A stretch of 64,000 nucleotides of DNA from Clostridium sp. 1001275B_160808_H3 (GTDB taxonomy: Bacteria; Bacillota; Clostridia; Clostridiales; Clostridiaceae), in NCBI RefSeq assembly GCF_015550425.1, contig NZ_JADNAT010000019.1, forward strand, positions 1-64,000. Reading direction: 5' to 3'. A program made the position numbers and the translations under genes. The notes under the pieces are model-generated. The model had not been told where the DNA came from. It was given only the letters and a program-made list of their open reading frames with translations, and did no database searches. Shown one piece after another: positions 42,409 to 51,937 of this stretch; the stretch's first letter is position 1; each line of letters opens with the position of its first letter.

Positions 42409-43992
42409 TTACTCTATCAGTCCTTCTGATTTTAAGAATTCACTTGCAACTGTTTTTGCATCTCTCTTATTTACATCTACTTCATAGTTTAATTTTCTCA
42501 TTTTTTCATCAGTTAGCTTTCCATCTAATTCACTTAGAACTTCTCTTAGCTCTGGGAATTTTTCTAAAGTTTCTTCTTTTATAATAGGAACTGCATAATA
42601 TGGAGGGAAGAAGCTCTTATCATCTTCTAAAACAGTTAAATTGAACTGCTCTATTAATCCATCTGTTGTAAATGCATCAATAACTTGAGTTTCATTACTG
42701 TTTAAAGCTGTATATCTTAAACCACCATCTATAGGATTAACAACTTTAAAGTTTATATTATACGCTTTGTTAAGTCCTAGCAATCCATCTTCTCTGTTAG
42801 CAAACTCTATTGTAGGTCCTGCAATTAAATCTCCTGATATCTTTGCTAAATCTGATGTATTTTTTAAATTGTATTTTTCTGCTGTTTCTTTACTTACTGC
42901 CATTGCATAAGTATTATTGAACCCCATTGGATTTAATACCTCAATCCCATAATCTTCTTTAAATCTATCTTTCATTACATTATAAACTTCGTCAGTATTT
43001 GAATTAGGCTCTTTAATATTTAGTATATTTACATATCCTGTGCCTGTATATTCAACATACATATCTATTCCAGCAGATCTTAATGCACTAAATGCTACTT
43101 GAGTTCCCCCCAAATTCAATTTTGTTTCTACATAAATATCTGTTTTATTTTCTATAAACTCTTCTAACATGTTTCCTAATATAATTTGCTCTGTAAAGTT
43201 TTTAGACCCTATAGTTATCTTATTATCATTTTTTGATAATATACTTGTTGCTAGTGCCCCACCTAAAATTACTATTACCAATACAGAAGCTATAATTATA
43301 TTTCTCTTTTTATTCTTATTTGAACCATTTCTTTTAACTTTCATAGTTCCATCTGATTTTTTAATTCCATTTGGCATTGTAGCTGCTTCTATTTTTCCTG
43401 TTATCCAGTCTATAACTAAAGCTAATATAGCTGCTGGAATTGCACCAAATAGTATAAGGTTATTATCTACTGTTTGAATACCTGAGAATACTAAATATCC
43501 AAGACCACCTGCCCCTACAAAGGCTGCTATTGTCATAAGTCCAACTGCTGTAACTGCTGCCATTCTTATACCTGCCATCATAACGGGCATTGCTAGAGGG
43601 ATTTTTATAAGCTTAAGAGTTTGTCCGCTAGTCATTCCTAATCCCTTTGCTGCTTCTAGCATATCTGGATTTATATTTGTTATTCCTGTATAAGTATTTT
43701 TTATTATAGGTAACATAGAATATAACACTACCATTGTTATAGCTGGTGCTGACCCTATGCCTATAACTGGTATCAAGAATCCTAATATAGCTAAACTTGG
43801 TATAGCTTGAGTTAAGTTCGCAAATCCAATTACAAAGTTAGCTATTTTTTTATTCTTAGTTATAAATATACCTAAAGGTACACCAATTACTACCGCTATT
43901 AGAACTGCCACTACTGTAAGCTGTACGTGTTCTAATAAAAGAGAGAAGATTTCCGATTTCTTAGTCATTAATTGTTCTATAAAAGTACTCAT
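42409..43992 (-). CDS. Fused permease/substrate-binding protein (OpuC/EgtU type)
   Basis: A 527-aa fusion. Residues 1-205 form an OpuCB-like permease with about 5-6 helices and the EAA-like loop DMLEAAKGLGMTSGQTLKLIKIPLAMP (~110-136). A linker with one more helix (~230-250) leads to an OpuAC substrate-binding domain (~255-527) exposed outside, starting ITIGSKNFTEQIILGNML. Fusions of this shape import glycine betaine, choline or carnitine, but also ergothioneine (EgtU) or bile-related ligands in some Firmicutes. The ligand cannot be settled by eye. It overlaps the ATPase gene by one base. Confidence 0.9.
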   Translation of the reverse strand: MSTFIEQLMTKKSEIFSLLLEHVQLTVVAVLIAVVIGVPLGIFITKNKKIANFVIGFANLTQAIPSLAILGFLIPVIGIGSAPAITMVVLYSMLPIIKNTYTGITNINPDMLEAAKGLGMTSGQTLKLIKIPLAMPVMMAGIRMAAVTAVGLMTIAAFVGAGGLGYLVFSGIQTVDNNLILFGAIPAAILALVIDWITGKIEAATMPNGIKKSDGTMKVKRNGSNKNKKRNIIIASVLVIVILGGALATSILSKNDNKITIGSKNFTEQIILGNMLEEFIENKTDIYVETKLNLGGTQVAFSALRSAGIDMYVEYTGTGYVNILNIKEPNSNTDEVYNVMKDRFKEDYGIEVLNPMGFNNTYAMAVSKETAEKYNLKNTSDLAKISGDLIAGPTIEFANREDGLLGLNKAYNINFKVVNPIDGGLRYTALNSNETQVIDAFTTDGLIEQFNLTVLEDDKSFFPPYYAVPIIKEETLEKFPELREVLSELDGKLTDEKMRKLNYEVDVNKRDAKTVASEFLKSEGLIE

Positions 43993-45119
43993 TAATTATC
44001 GCCTCCCATCTCGATGTACTGACTACTTAAAACTGATATTAAACTACTTCTTGTTACTAATCCTAGTAATCTAGAAGTTTCATCACAAACTGGTAAGTAT
44101 CCTTTCTTTAAATTATTAAATACTTCTAATAATTCTGGTAGGCTAGTATCTCCTGAAACCCACTTAGGTTCTTTATTCATAGCTTCTTCAACTAATTTAT
44201 TTTTTTCTGATATCTTTTGAATATCTTCTAATGTAACATATCCTAATAAGGTTCCTACTCTATTTATAACAAGTAAGCTATCTACTTTCTTTTCTCTCAT
44301 TATTTCTCTTGCTTGAAGCAAGTTTCTCTTTGGACCAACTGTTACTGGTTTTGATATCATAACATCTTCTGCTTTAATCATTTCAGGCTTTGTCCAAATT
44401 TTATTCTTACCAACAAATTCTTCAACATATTCTCCTGCTGGGTTTTTTAAAATATTTTCTGGAGTATCATATTGAAGTATTTTACCATCTTTTAAAATAC
44501 ATATTTTATCTGCTAAGTTTATAGCTTCATCCATATCATGAGTTACGAAAACTATAGTCTTTTTATATTCTTTTTGAATATTAAATAACTCTTCTTGAAG
44601 CTCTGTTCTCGTTATTGGGTCCAATGCACTAAAAGGCTCGTCCATTAATATTATTTCAGCATCAGCTGCAAAAGCTCTTGCAACTCCAACTCTTTGTTGT
44701 TGTCCACCACTTAGCTCTACTGGATATCTATCACTATACTTTTCCGGCTCTAATCCAACCATATTTAATAAATCTATTGTCTTTTTATTTATTTCATCTT
44801 CACTTTTTCCCATAAGCTTAGGTATTATTTCTATATTTTCCTTTACTGTCATGTGTGGGAATAAACCTGTTTGCTGAATTACATATCCTATACTTCTTCT
44901 AAGCTCTATTGGATCCATTTCTTTTATATTTTTGCCATTAACTAATATTTCTCCTGAAGTAGATTCTATTAATCTATTTATCATTTTTAATAAAGTAGTT
45001 TTACCACAACCACTTGATCCTATTAAAACAACTAAGTTTCCATCCTCTATATTTAAATTAAAATCTTCTAATATAATGTTATTTTTGTAGCTTTTTTTAA
45101 TATTTCTAAATTCAATCAT
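43992..45119 (-). CDS. ABC ATPase with CBS pair (OpuCA/EgtV type)
   Basis: A 375-aa ATPase of the quaternary-amine transporter class. Walker A GSSGCGKTT (33-41), signature ELSGGQQQRVG (~134-144), Walker B EIILMDEPFSALDP (~155-168) and the H-loop FVTHDMDEA (~190-198). Two CBS domains (~255-310 and ~320-370) follow; in OpuA these sense ionic strength or c-di-AMP. First gene of a two-gene operon with a good vegetative promoter and an AGGAGG-like ribosome site. Osmotic control is therefore plausible but not shown. Confidence 0.93.
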   Translation of the reverse strand: MIEFRNIKKSYKNNIILEDFNLNIEDGNLVVLIGSSGCGKTTLLKMINRLIESTSGEILVNGKNIKEMDPIELRRSIGYVIQQTGLFPHMTVKENIEIIPKLMGKSEDEINKKTIDLLNMVGLEPEKYSDRYPVELSGGQQQRVGVARAFAADAEIILMDEPFSALDPITRTELQEELFNIQKEYKKTIVFVTHDMDEAINLADKICILKDGKILQYDTPENILKNPAGEYVEEFVGKNKIWTKPEMIKAEDVMISKPVTVGPKRNLLQAREIMREKKVDSLLVINRVGTLLGYVTLEDIQKISEKNKLVEEAMNKEPKWVSGDTSLPELLEVFNNLKKGYLPVCDETSRLLGLVTRSSLISVLSSQYIEMGGDN

Positions 45120-45149
45120 AAATTACCTCCTAATTCCAGTAACAACCTT

Positions 45150-45178
45150 ATAGTAACATTAAGTTGTCAGATTGTCAA
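45150..45178 (-). promoter_or_regulatory. Strong promoter of the OpuC/EgtUV operon, with dyad
   Basis: Minus strand TTGACA (45178-45173), 17-base spacer, TACTAT (45155-45150). An imperfect dyad (ACAACTTA near 45167-45160 and TAAGGTTGT at 45150-45142) straddles the -10 and may be an operator. Confidence 0.85.
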
Positions 45179-45377
45179 ACTACTTTCAGAATATTTGGTA
45201 TTTATTGAACTTTTTACTATAAAGCTATTAAGTTAAAATTTAGCTTAATCTGTGTCTAATCTAATTAAGGATATTAAGTAACTTAATATAAATACTTCTC
45301 TACATATACTCCTTTTATTGCATAATATAACTATATCTATTTTAAGCTTGTATTCTTTAAGAAAAAAATTTGAAACA

Positions 45378-45433
45378 AAAAAGATGCTAGAATAAATAGA
45401 TATTTTTATCATTCTATTTACTCTAGCATTTTT
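45378..45433 (-). terminator. Terminator of the oxidoreductase gene
   Basis: A stem of about 21 bp (45378-45399 and 45413-45433) around GATGCTAGA / TCTAGCATT, with two wobble positions, followed on the minus strand by a T-run. The rest of the 45120-45493 gap is A+T-rich only. Confidence 0.82.
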
Positions 45434-45493
45434 ATGTTTTAAATATTAAAATTACTTAATTAAACTATATAATTTAAAATTAATAACTTATCC

Positions 45494-46405
45494 TTATTTA
45501 TTATCACAAGTTATATAATTTACTATATTCTCGCAAATTTCATGTGTCTTTATTGAATCACTTATTGATGGATTTGGTATTGATTTATTTTTTACAGATT
45601 CTATAAAGTGATTTATTATATCTTCAAATCCCCTTTTGTATAATGTTGGGTCCCAACCGCCAAAACTAGTCTTTGTTCTACCATTATTATTTACTTCTAT
45701 AATATCAACTAAATCTTCAACAATATATTTATTTCCCTTTACCATGTATTCAATATTCTCTTCTGTAATACCTGCAGTTCTATTCATTATTCCCACTGCA
45801 GTTGTATTATTGCTTTTTAATGTTACTACTACATTATGAAGATCATTTCCATCTTTTAGATAATTTATATCGATGTCTTTAACTTCTTCATCCATTAAAA
45901 ATCTTAATGTATCAACAACATGTATAAAGTCTTCCACAATAAATCTTCTTGTATCGCCTGGTGGATATGCTCTATTTTTTTGCATTATAATTATGTCTGC
46001 TTTTCCTTTGGATTTAAGTTCTTTAACCTTTGGGCAAAATCTTCTATTAAATCCAACCATAGCAATAACATTATGTTCTTTTGCTAAGCTTTCTATTTCT
46101 TTGCTTTCTTCAATATTGAAGCTAAGTGGCTTGTCTATATATACATTAACGCCTTTTTTTATAAGCTTTCTAGCTATTTCATAATGTCCATCTGCATGTG
46201 TTGAAATTATTGCTGCATCTATATCTTCTTTTATTAAATCTTCAATGTTATTATATGCTCTGTCTATATTATACTTATTTGATATTTCATCTAATACAGT
46301 TTTATTTCTAGTTGAAATAAAAAGCTCCACACCTTCTTTTACTGTTAAAATAGGTAAATAAGCTTTTTTAGCTATTTCCCCTAAACCAATTATTGCAAGT
46401 CTCAT
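45494..46405 (-). CDS. Gfo/Idh/MocA family oxidoreductase
   Basis: A 303-aa NAD(P)-dependent sugar or polyol dehydrogenase-like protein. N-terminal Rossmann loop LAIIGLGEIAKKAYLP (3-18), the EKP-type motif as IDKPLSF (~92-98, K for catalysis), and the substrate-domain DFIHVVDTLRFL (~158-169) with the catalytic histidine H161. The protein is a little short for the family (usual 320-370). GGAGGG precedes the ATG. It stands alone, so the substrate is open. It is not close enough to WbpB to fill the gap in the 18-24 kb sugar set. Confidence 0.85.
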   Translation of the reverse strand: MRLAIIGLGEIAKKAYLPILTVKEGVELFISTRNKTVLDEISNKYNIDRAYNNIEDLIKEDIDAAIISTHADGHYEIARKLIKKGVNVYIDKPLSFNIEESKEIESLAKEHNVIAMVGFNRRFCPKVKELKSKGKADIIIMQKNRAYPPGDTRRFIVEDFIHVVDTLRFLMDEEVKDIDINYLKDGNDLHNVVVTLKSNNTTAVGIMNRTAGITEENIEYMVKGNKYIVEDLVDIIEVNNNGRTKTSFGGWDPTLYKRGFEDIINHFIESVKNKSIPNPSISDSIKTHEICENIVNYITCDNK

Positions 46406-46575
46406 AAAATCCCTCCAATTTATATACTATCACTACTTATATATAAAATTTCTTCTATACTAATCTAAAGCTAAATAGTATTTAATTTAATTTTAATAGC
46501 TATTTAATTCGCCTTATTTAATTAATTTTATTTAGTTAGTCTTATTTAATTTACTTTATATAATACAAATACTAT

Positions 46576-47376
46576 TTATATTAATTCTAATTTTTTTAAT
46601 CCCTTTTCTATACCTTCATTTTCAACATCTTCTGTAAAATCAAATGCATGTTCCTCTAACCCTTTATGATATCCGCCCATAGCTATACCATGCTTTACAA
46701 CTTGGAACATTTCTATATCATTTTCACCATCTCCAAAAGCATAAGCATTTTCTCTATCTATTCCAAGCTTTTCTAATAAATGTTCAACTCCATAGCCCTT
46801 TGTATATTTAGATACATATATTTCAAAAGTGTTACCAAATTGGTTTGCCATAAATGCCAGACCTTCGCCTTTAAATTTATCACAAACTAATTTATAAGAA
46901 TTTTCATCTTGTCCTATAGATATTATTTTACTTGTTTTTACAGTTTCTTTATCCCAATCTTCTGTAAAGTTCTCAATACCTAGATTTGCTCTAGTTACAA
47001 GATCTATAACTTTTTCATTATCTATATCTAAAACATAATTTCTTTCTTGTCCTTCTAAAATATACACTATATTATTTTCTTCAAGAAAGTTTAATACATC
47101 TTTAAGCTTTTTATTATCAATACATTCATTAAATATTACTTTACTTTCAATTTCTGCATAAGCCCCATTAGAAGCTATATATCCATTTAAACCTAAATCT
47201 TCTATTTCATTAGTAATAGAATTTTTAGGCCTTCCTGTTGCCAAAACAGTTAAATAGCCATTTTCTTTTAACTTATTTATAGCTTCCTTTGTATTTTTTG
47301 TTGGAGCATATATACCCTTTGTCCAATCTATTAAAGTTCCATCTACATCAAAAAAAACTATTCCTTTGTTATTCAT
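46576..47376 (-). CDS. HAD superfamily (Cof-type) phosphatase
   Basis: A 266-aa Cof-like phosphatase. Motif I FFDVDGTLIDW (8-18), motif II LATGRPKNS (~45-53), motif III lysine in YTKGYGVEHLL (~192-202), motif IV AFGDGENDIEMF (~213-224). It is a different subgroup from the HAD protein at 17831-18673; the two share only the motifs. GGGGGA lies upstream of the ATG. Broad sugar-phosphate or flavin/pyridoxal-phosphate specificity is typical of the family. Confidence 0.9.
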   Translation of the reverse strand: MNNKGIVFFDVDGTLIDWTKGIYAPTKNTKEAINKLKENGYLTVLATGRPKNSITNEIEDLGLNGYIASNGAYAEIESKVIFNECIDNKKLKDVLNFLEENNIVYILEGQERNYVLDIDNEKVIDLVTRANLGIENFTEDWDKETVKTSKIISIGQDENSYKLVCDKFKGEGLAFMANQFGNTFEIYVSKYTKGYGVEHLLEKLGIDRENAYAFGDGENDIEMFQVVKHGIAMGGYHKGLEEHAFDFTEDVENEGIEKGLKKLELI

Positions 47377-47940
47377 TAACCTTCCCCCTTATAATTCTCT
47401 ATCACTACATAAATTTATATATGCGCTTTTTATATAAAAATCTGTTTTTTACTTTCTATTTGATATGTAAATCAAGATTCTATCTTTAACTTAAATTTTT
47501 ATTCACGTCTCTCTTAATTTCATATCAATTTATATCCTAACTTTTAGTCTATGATATCATATAGCAATTTAATTTAAAAGTTTTCTTAAATATGTTCCCT
47601 AGAATATTTTTACTGTATTATAGAACAGTTAACCACTTTCCTTAATTTATTTGCCTATCTAATTTTATAATTTATCATATAAGTTGAAATAACTCTTACA
47701 AATTTTTATCTTCTAATTAATATTAAACATATAATTAATATTAAACATACATTTGCATTATAATCTAACAAAAATAAGGTTTGCATTCTTGCATAATAAA
47801 ATAAGAGATGTCTACGACATCCCTCATCATTATAAAAATACACTTTTTTTATTATTCATCCTGTTCTTTTCTACTTAGATTAAATTATTAATAATATATA
47901 ATATGAACAGAATCTATTCCAAATAGATAACTGACTATAA
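47377..47940. other. Gap with the EAL gene terminator
   Basis: 564 bases without a gene. The only clear element is a 10-bp GC-richer hairpin (47803-47812 and 47816-47825, AAGAGATGTC / GACATCCCTC with wobble) that ends in a T-rich stretch on the minus strand and probably terminates the EAL gene. Confidence 0.6.
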
Positions 47941-48852
47941 TTAACTATTAGAAATAAATTGATTTTTTTCAAACTCACTAAGTTTAACAGGCTTTCCATA
48001 TAAATATCCTTGTACAATTGTACATCCTATACTTTTCAAAAACATTGCTTGCTCTCTAAATTCCACACCTTCAGCAATAATTCCTAGGTTTAATTCCTTT
48101 GCAAGTTTTATAATATTTTTTAATACTACACTTCCCTTAGATGATATAGTTTTTTTATCTAAAAAAAGTTTATCTAATTTTATTGCATCTAGAGGTAAGC
48201 TTTTTAAAATATTTAATGATGAATATCCTGCTCCAAAGTCATCTAAGGATATTTTGATACCTAGATTTCTTATATCATTTAATATATTAATTATATCATT
48301 GGAATCCTCTAACATAGCGCTTTCTGTCATTTCAATTTCAATTAGATTTGTATTAATGTTATAAGCCTCTATTAATTTTTTTACCCTTTCCATAAAATAG
48401 TCTCCTTGACTTAAAGTAAATCTAGATATGTTAACTGATAATGGAATTACTTTATAATTATTATTTTCCCATCTATTAATAATTTTACATACTTCTTCAA
48501 ACATATAAATATCTAAATTTACTATAAAACCATTCTTCTCAAATATATGAATAAAGTTATTAGGACTAATAGTTCCATTAGATTTTGTATTCCATCTAAC
48601 TAAACATTCTGCACCTACTATACATTCATTTTGCAAATCATATTTTTGTTGAAGATACATCTCAAACTCTCTATTTTGTATTGCATTATACATTATGTTT
48701 TCTGTATTACTTTTATACTCTTTCTTAGTTCCACTTTTACAATCACATTTAAAAATATAGTTTAATATCAACCTAGCAACTAAAACTAAAGCAATAATCA
48801 AAATTAAAAATAAAAAAAGAGTATATTCTCCTGAAAATAGTATTTTATCCAT
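47941..48852 (-). CDS. Membrane-anchored EAL c-di-GMP phosphodiesterase
   Basis: A 303-aa protein with one N-terminal transmembrane helix (~9-33) and an EAL domain (~52-300). The signature is AECLVRW (ECL in place of EAL; the metal-binding glutamate is kept). Other catalytic groups are present: SVNIS (~147), IEIEMTES (~176-183), SLDDFGAGYSSL (~205-216), IKLDK (~225-229) and the AEGVE motif (~266). It therefore should hydrolyse c-di-GMP at the membrane. No GGDEF or sensor domain is present. The ribosome site is weak (GGAG, 11 bases from the ATG). Confidence 0.88.
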   Translation of the reverse strand: MDKILFSGEYTLFLFLILIIALVLVARLILNYIFKCDCKSGTKKEYKSNTENIMYNAIQNREFEMYLQQKYDLQNECIVGAECLVRWNTKSNGTISPNNFIHIFEKNGFIVNLDIYMFEEVCKIINRWENNNYKVIPLSVNISRFTLSQGDYFMERVKKLIEAYNINTNLIEIEMTESAMLEDSNDIINILNDIRNLGIKISLDDFGAGYSSLNILKSLPLDAIKLDKLFLDKKTISSKGSVVLKNIIKLAKELNLGIIAEGVEFREQAMFLKSIGCTIVQGYLYGKPVKLSEFEKNQFISNS

Positions 48853-48995
48853 GTCAGCTTTATCTCCATCTTTATTTTAATATACTCTATTATATTCATT
48901 TCACTTTAATATAGACACTGTATAGATGCGTTAAAAAATTAAAAGTTTAGTATTGTTAAACTTAATAATATAATTCATATATATTTAATAAAAAA

Positions 48996-49026
48996 ATTGC
49001 TAACTCAATTTTTTAGAGCTAGCAAT
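48996..49026 (-). terminator. Terminator of the solute-binding-protein gene
   Basis: An 11-bp stem (ATTGCTAACTC / GAGCTAGCAAT, one mismatch), loop of 9, with a long T-run on the minus strand, 56 bases beyond the stop. Confidence 0.9.
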
Positions 49027-49081
49027 CTTTTCTTATTTTAATTTAAAGATATTATTTATCATGCTAAGATTTTCTTTTCTA

Positions 49082-50758
49082 TTATTTATTCCATAATTCT
49101 AATCTATCTTTTATTAATTCAGTTATTCCTTGATTTAATTTATCAATTTCATAGGACTTTAATGTATTTTCTATTTCATCCCAAGCCTTATCAAAGTTTT
49201 CTGGTGCTCCAAGGATTGCTTGAGTTGCTGCTTGTTGAACATAATCATCAGCTTTCTTTTGGATTATAGCTATATCACTATCACTTGGAATACTTAATTG
49301 CCATACTTGTCCATGATTAGAAATTCCTAATTCTTCTGCCTTAGGGAATAATTCAGGCCAAGCTTCTGCACCATAAGCCTTTAATGTTTCCTTTTCTGCT
49401 TCTGTGTAATTTGCCATCTTGTTCTCCAATGTATCTGGTGAATAAGTATCTCCATTTGAATCTAAAGCTCCAATACCTCTTTGTGGGAATGGATATGCGT
49501 ATAAACCAACCCCAGTTTTCTTAGAGAAATCTGCATCTGTATTTCTTTGCTTTTGGATTTCTGGTAAGAACTCTCTCTTTCCAGCTGCATTTACAGTATA
49601 GTGTGTTCCTTCAATCCCCCAGTTTAAAAGTATTTGTGCTTCATCTGATGCTAACCAATCTAAGAATTGAAATGCTCTTTCTGGCTCTTCACAACTTGAA
49701 GTAATTGCAATACCCCAACCACCGCTAAATCCATAATCTTTTAAGCTTTGATCCTTGTATTTAGTTTCATCTATTACAACAGGAAGTTTAGCGTAAGTTG
49801 CCTCGTCTTTTCCTTCTGCAATTAAACTAGTTGCTGCTGATTGATAATCCCAGTATGCATCTGATAAACCCACTACTCTGCCAGCTGCTATTTTAGCTCT
49901 ATAAGTATCTTCCTTTTGTGTGAAAGACTCTGGATCTAATAATCCTTCTGCATTCATGTGATTTAACCACTTAAAATATTCTTTTACTTCTGGAAGTAAG
50001 AACTTATAATTTGCCTCTCCAGTTTCATCGTTTACAGCAAATTGTCCATCATCTGGAATACCTGCTGCAAGAGATGCAATATTTCCTACTGTAAGTAACC
50101 ATCTCCAATCACTAGCCATTAGTGATAAACCTATTCTAGATTGTCCATCTTCTGTTGTAGGATTTTTAGCTAGATAATCTTTTATAGCCTTTTCATAATC
50201 CTTAATATTTTTTATTTCAGGATATCCAAGTTCTTTTAAAACTTGATGTTGAAGTTGCATTGTACCTGATGGGTCAAATATTTTATTTGTAACTCCATAA
50301 GTACCTACTGTATATATTGATTGATCTTCATTGTTATATCTCAATCTATTTAATTGGTCTCCATATAATGCTTTTAAGTTATCTCCACCTTCTTCTATAT
50401 AGTCATCTAATGCTATAACAGCTCCTGCATCTACAAGTTTTGAAGTATCACTTTTGGCATAAATTAAATCTGGATATTCTCCACCTGCTATCATAAGTGG
50501 GACAGCTTGAGTATCACCTGCTACTGGGTGTTCAAATTTTAAAGTAACACCTGTTAATTCTGTTATTTTCTTAGCAACATCATCCGTAAATGCAATATCT
50601 TCTGATAAGTCTGCTGAGAAAATTGTAAATGTTATAGGTGACTTATCCATTTCGTCTAACTTCGAACGCTTACCATCCTCTTTCTTACCACATCCAACAA
50701 ATATTGATGCAGTTACTAACCCTGCTAAAAGTAAAGATAAAATTTTTCTCCTCTTCAT
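49082..50758 (-). CDS. Carbohydrate-binding lipoprotein of LplA type
   Basis: A 558-aa lipoprotein that captures a sugar or oligosaccharide for the LplBC permeases. Signal peptide with lipobox FVGCGKK (C23). The family-1 extracellular solute-binding fold is marked by AGGEYPDLIYAKSD (~91-104), GWGIAITSSCEEPERAFQFLDWLASDEAQ (~348-376) and W-rich segments. It is larger than MalE-type proteins (usual 420), as expected for LplA. Third gene of the operon, 260 bases after the LplC gene; AGGAGG precedes the ATG. A beta-galactosidase and an alpha-fucosidase lie on the same island, so host or milk-type glycans are likely (inference). Confidence 0.92.
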   Translation of the reverse strand: MKRRKILSLLLAGLVTASIFVGCGKKEDGKRSKLDEMDKSPITFTIFSADLSEDIAFTDDVAKKITELTGVTLKFEHPVAGDTQAVPLMIAGGEYPDLIYAKSDTSKLVDAGAVIALDDYIEEGGDNLKALYGDQLNRLRYNNEDQSIYTVGTYGVTNKIFDPSGTMQLQHQVLKELGYPEIKNIKDYEKAIKDYLAKNPTTEDGQSRIGLSLMASDWRWLLTVGNIASLAAGIPDDGQFAVNDETGEANYKFLLPEVKEYFKWLNHMNAEGLLDPESFTQKEDTYRAKIAAGRVVGLSDAYWDYQSAATSLIAEGKDEATYAKLPVVIDETKYKDQSLKDYGFSGGWGIAITSSCEEPERAFQFLDWLASDEAQILLNWGIEGTHYTVNAAGKREFLPEIQKQRNTDADFSKKTGVGLYAYPFPQRGIGALDSNGDTYSPDTLENKMANYTEAEKETLKAYGAEAWPELFPKAEELGISNHGQVWQLSIPSDSDIAIIQKKADDYVQQAATQAILGAPENFDKAWDEIENTLKSYEIDKLNQGITELIKDRLELWNK

Positions 50759-51018
50759 TATTTTCCCTCCTAATCTTTTTACCCTCTATGGCTTATAAAA
50801 ATAGAAATCTTATTATTTAGTTATTTTATTATTTAAACAAGTTCTCTTATAAAAACTGAATTTTTATATTATTTGCCTATTTTATAATCTTTATAAGAAC
50901 TCTTGTATTTAAACCTTATTAGAATGATGATATTACAATTATCATATTTGAAAAATCATTTTAAAGTTTTCCATAACTGTTCTATAATCTTGCTAATCTA
51001 TTCTCGAGTTTTTAGTTA

Positions 51019-51909
51019 CTAGCTTTTTACTGCTCCTAATGTCATACCTGATACAAAATACTTTTGTACAAATGGATACACCATTAAAATTGGTACTGTT
51101 GCAACCATCGTTATAGCCATCTTTATTGATTCTGGATTTGACCTTGCCGTATTTTGTAGATTTGGATTATGAACATCTACTGTAGCAGCTGCATTGTCCA
51201 TTATTTTCATAAGTTCATATTGTAGTGTTGTTAAACTATCATTAGTTCTTGCATATATATAAGTATCAAACCAACTGTTCCATTGTCCAACTGCTATAAA
51301 TAATGCAACTGTTGCTATTACTGGTAAACACAGTGGGAATACTATCTTTCTAAATACAATCCAATCATTAGCTCCATCTATTGCTGCTGATTCATATAAA
51401 GCTTCAGGAAGTCCATCCATAAATGATCTTACTACTATAACATTAAATGCTGAAATTAATCCTGGCAAAATATATACTGCAAAATTATTTACTAATCCTA
51501 ATTGTCTAATTACTAGATATTCTGGAATTAACCCTCCACTAACATACATTGTTACTATAAATAATATAGTTACAAACTTGTTAAACATAAAATCCCTTCT
51601 ACTTAATGTGTAAGCAACCATAGTAGTAGCTATAACACCTGTTACTGTTCCAATTGTAGTTCTTAAAACCGAGTTTACAAAGGCTCTCGGTAATTTACTA
51701 CTACCATTGAAAATTTCTTTATAATTTTGTAAAGTAAACTCTCTTGGCCAAATGTGAATTCCACCTTTTACTGTATCAGTTGCATCATTAAATGAAATTG
51801 CTAATACATTTAGGAAAGGATATAGGGTAATAACTACAATAAATAACATTAGTAAAATCAATACTATATCAAATACTTCAATTTTGTCTTTTTTCTTTTT
51901 TAATTTCAT
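51019..51909 (-). CDS. Sugar ABC permease, LplC/YtcP type
   Basis: A 296-aa inner-membrane permease with 6 transmembrane helices, first ~13-33. The EAA loop is YESAAIDGANDWIVFRKIVFPLCLPVIATVALF (~171-203), the contact site for the shared ATPase. No ATPase gene is beside it, which is normal for Lpl-type systems that use a common MsmX-like ATPase coded elsewhere. GGAGG precedes the ATG. It lies 28 bases after the LplB gene. Confidence 0.93.
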   Translation of the reverse strand: MKLKKKKDKIEVFDIVLILLMLFIVVITLYPFLNVLAISFNDATDTVKGGIHIWPREFTLQNYKEIFNGSSKLPRAFVNSVLRTTIGTVTGVIATTMVAYTLSRRDFMFNKFVTILFIVTMYVSGGLIPEYLVIRQLGLVNNFAVYILPGLISAFNVIVVRSFMDGLPEALYESAAIDGANDWIVFRKIVFPLCLPVIATVALFIAVGQWNSWFDTYIYARTNDSLTTLQYELMKIMDNAAATVDVHNPNLQNTARSNPESIKMAITMVATVPILMVYPFVQKYFVSGMTLGAVKS

Positions 51910-51937
51910 ACTAAGTACCTCCTATATAGCTTTACTA

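Noticed and set aside
45494..46405. Gfo/Idh/MocA gene as the missing WbpB of the amino-uronate pathway
   Set aside because: It is 20 kb away, shorter than WbpB and lacks context; only the general family can be supported.
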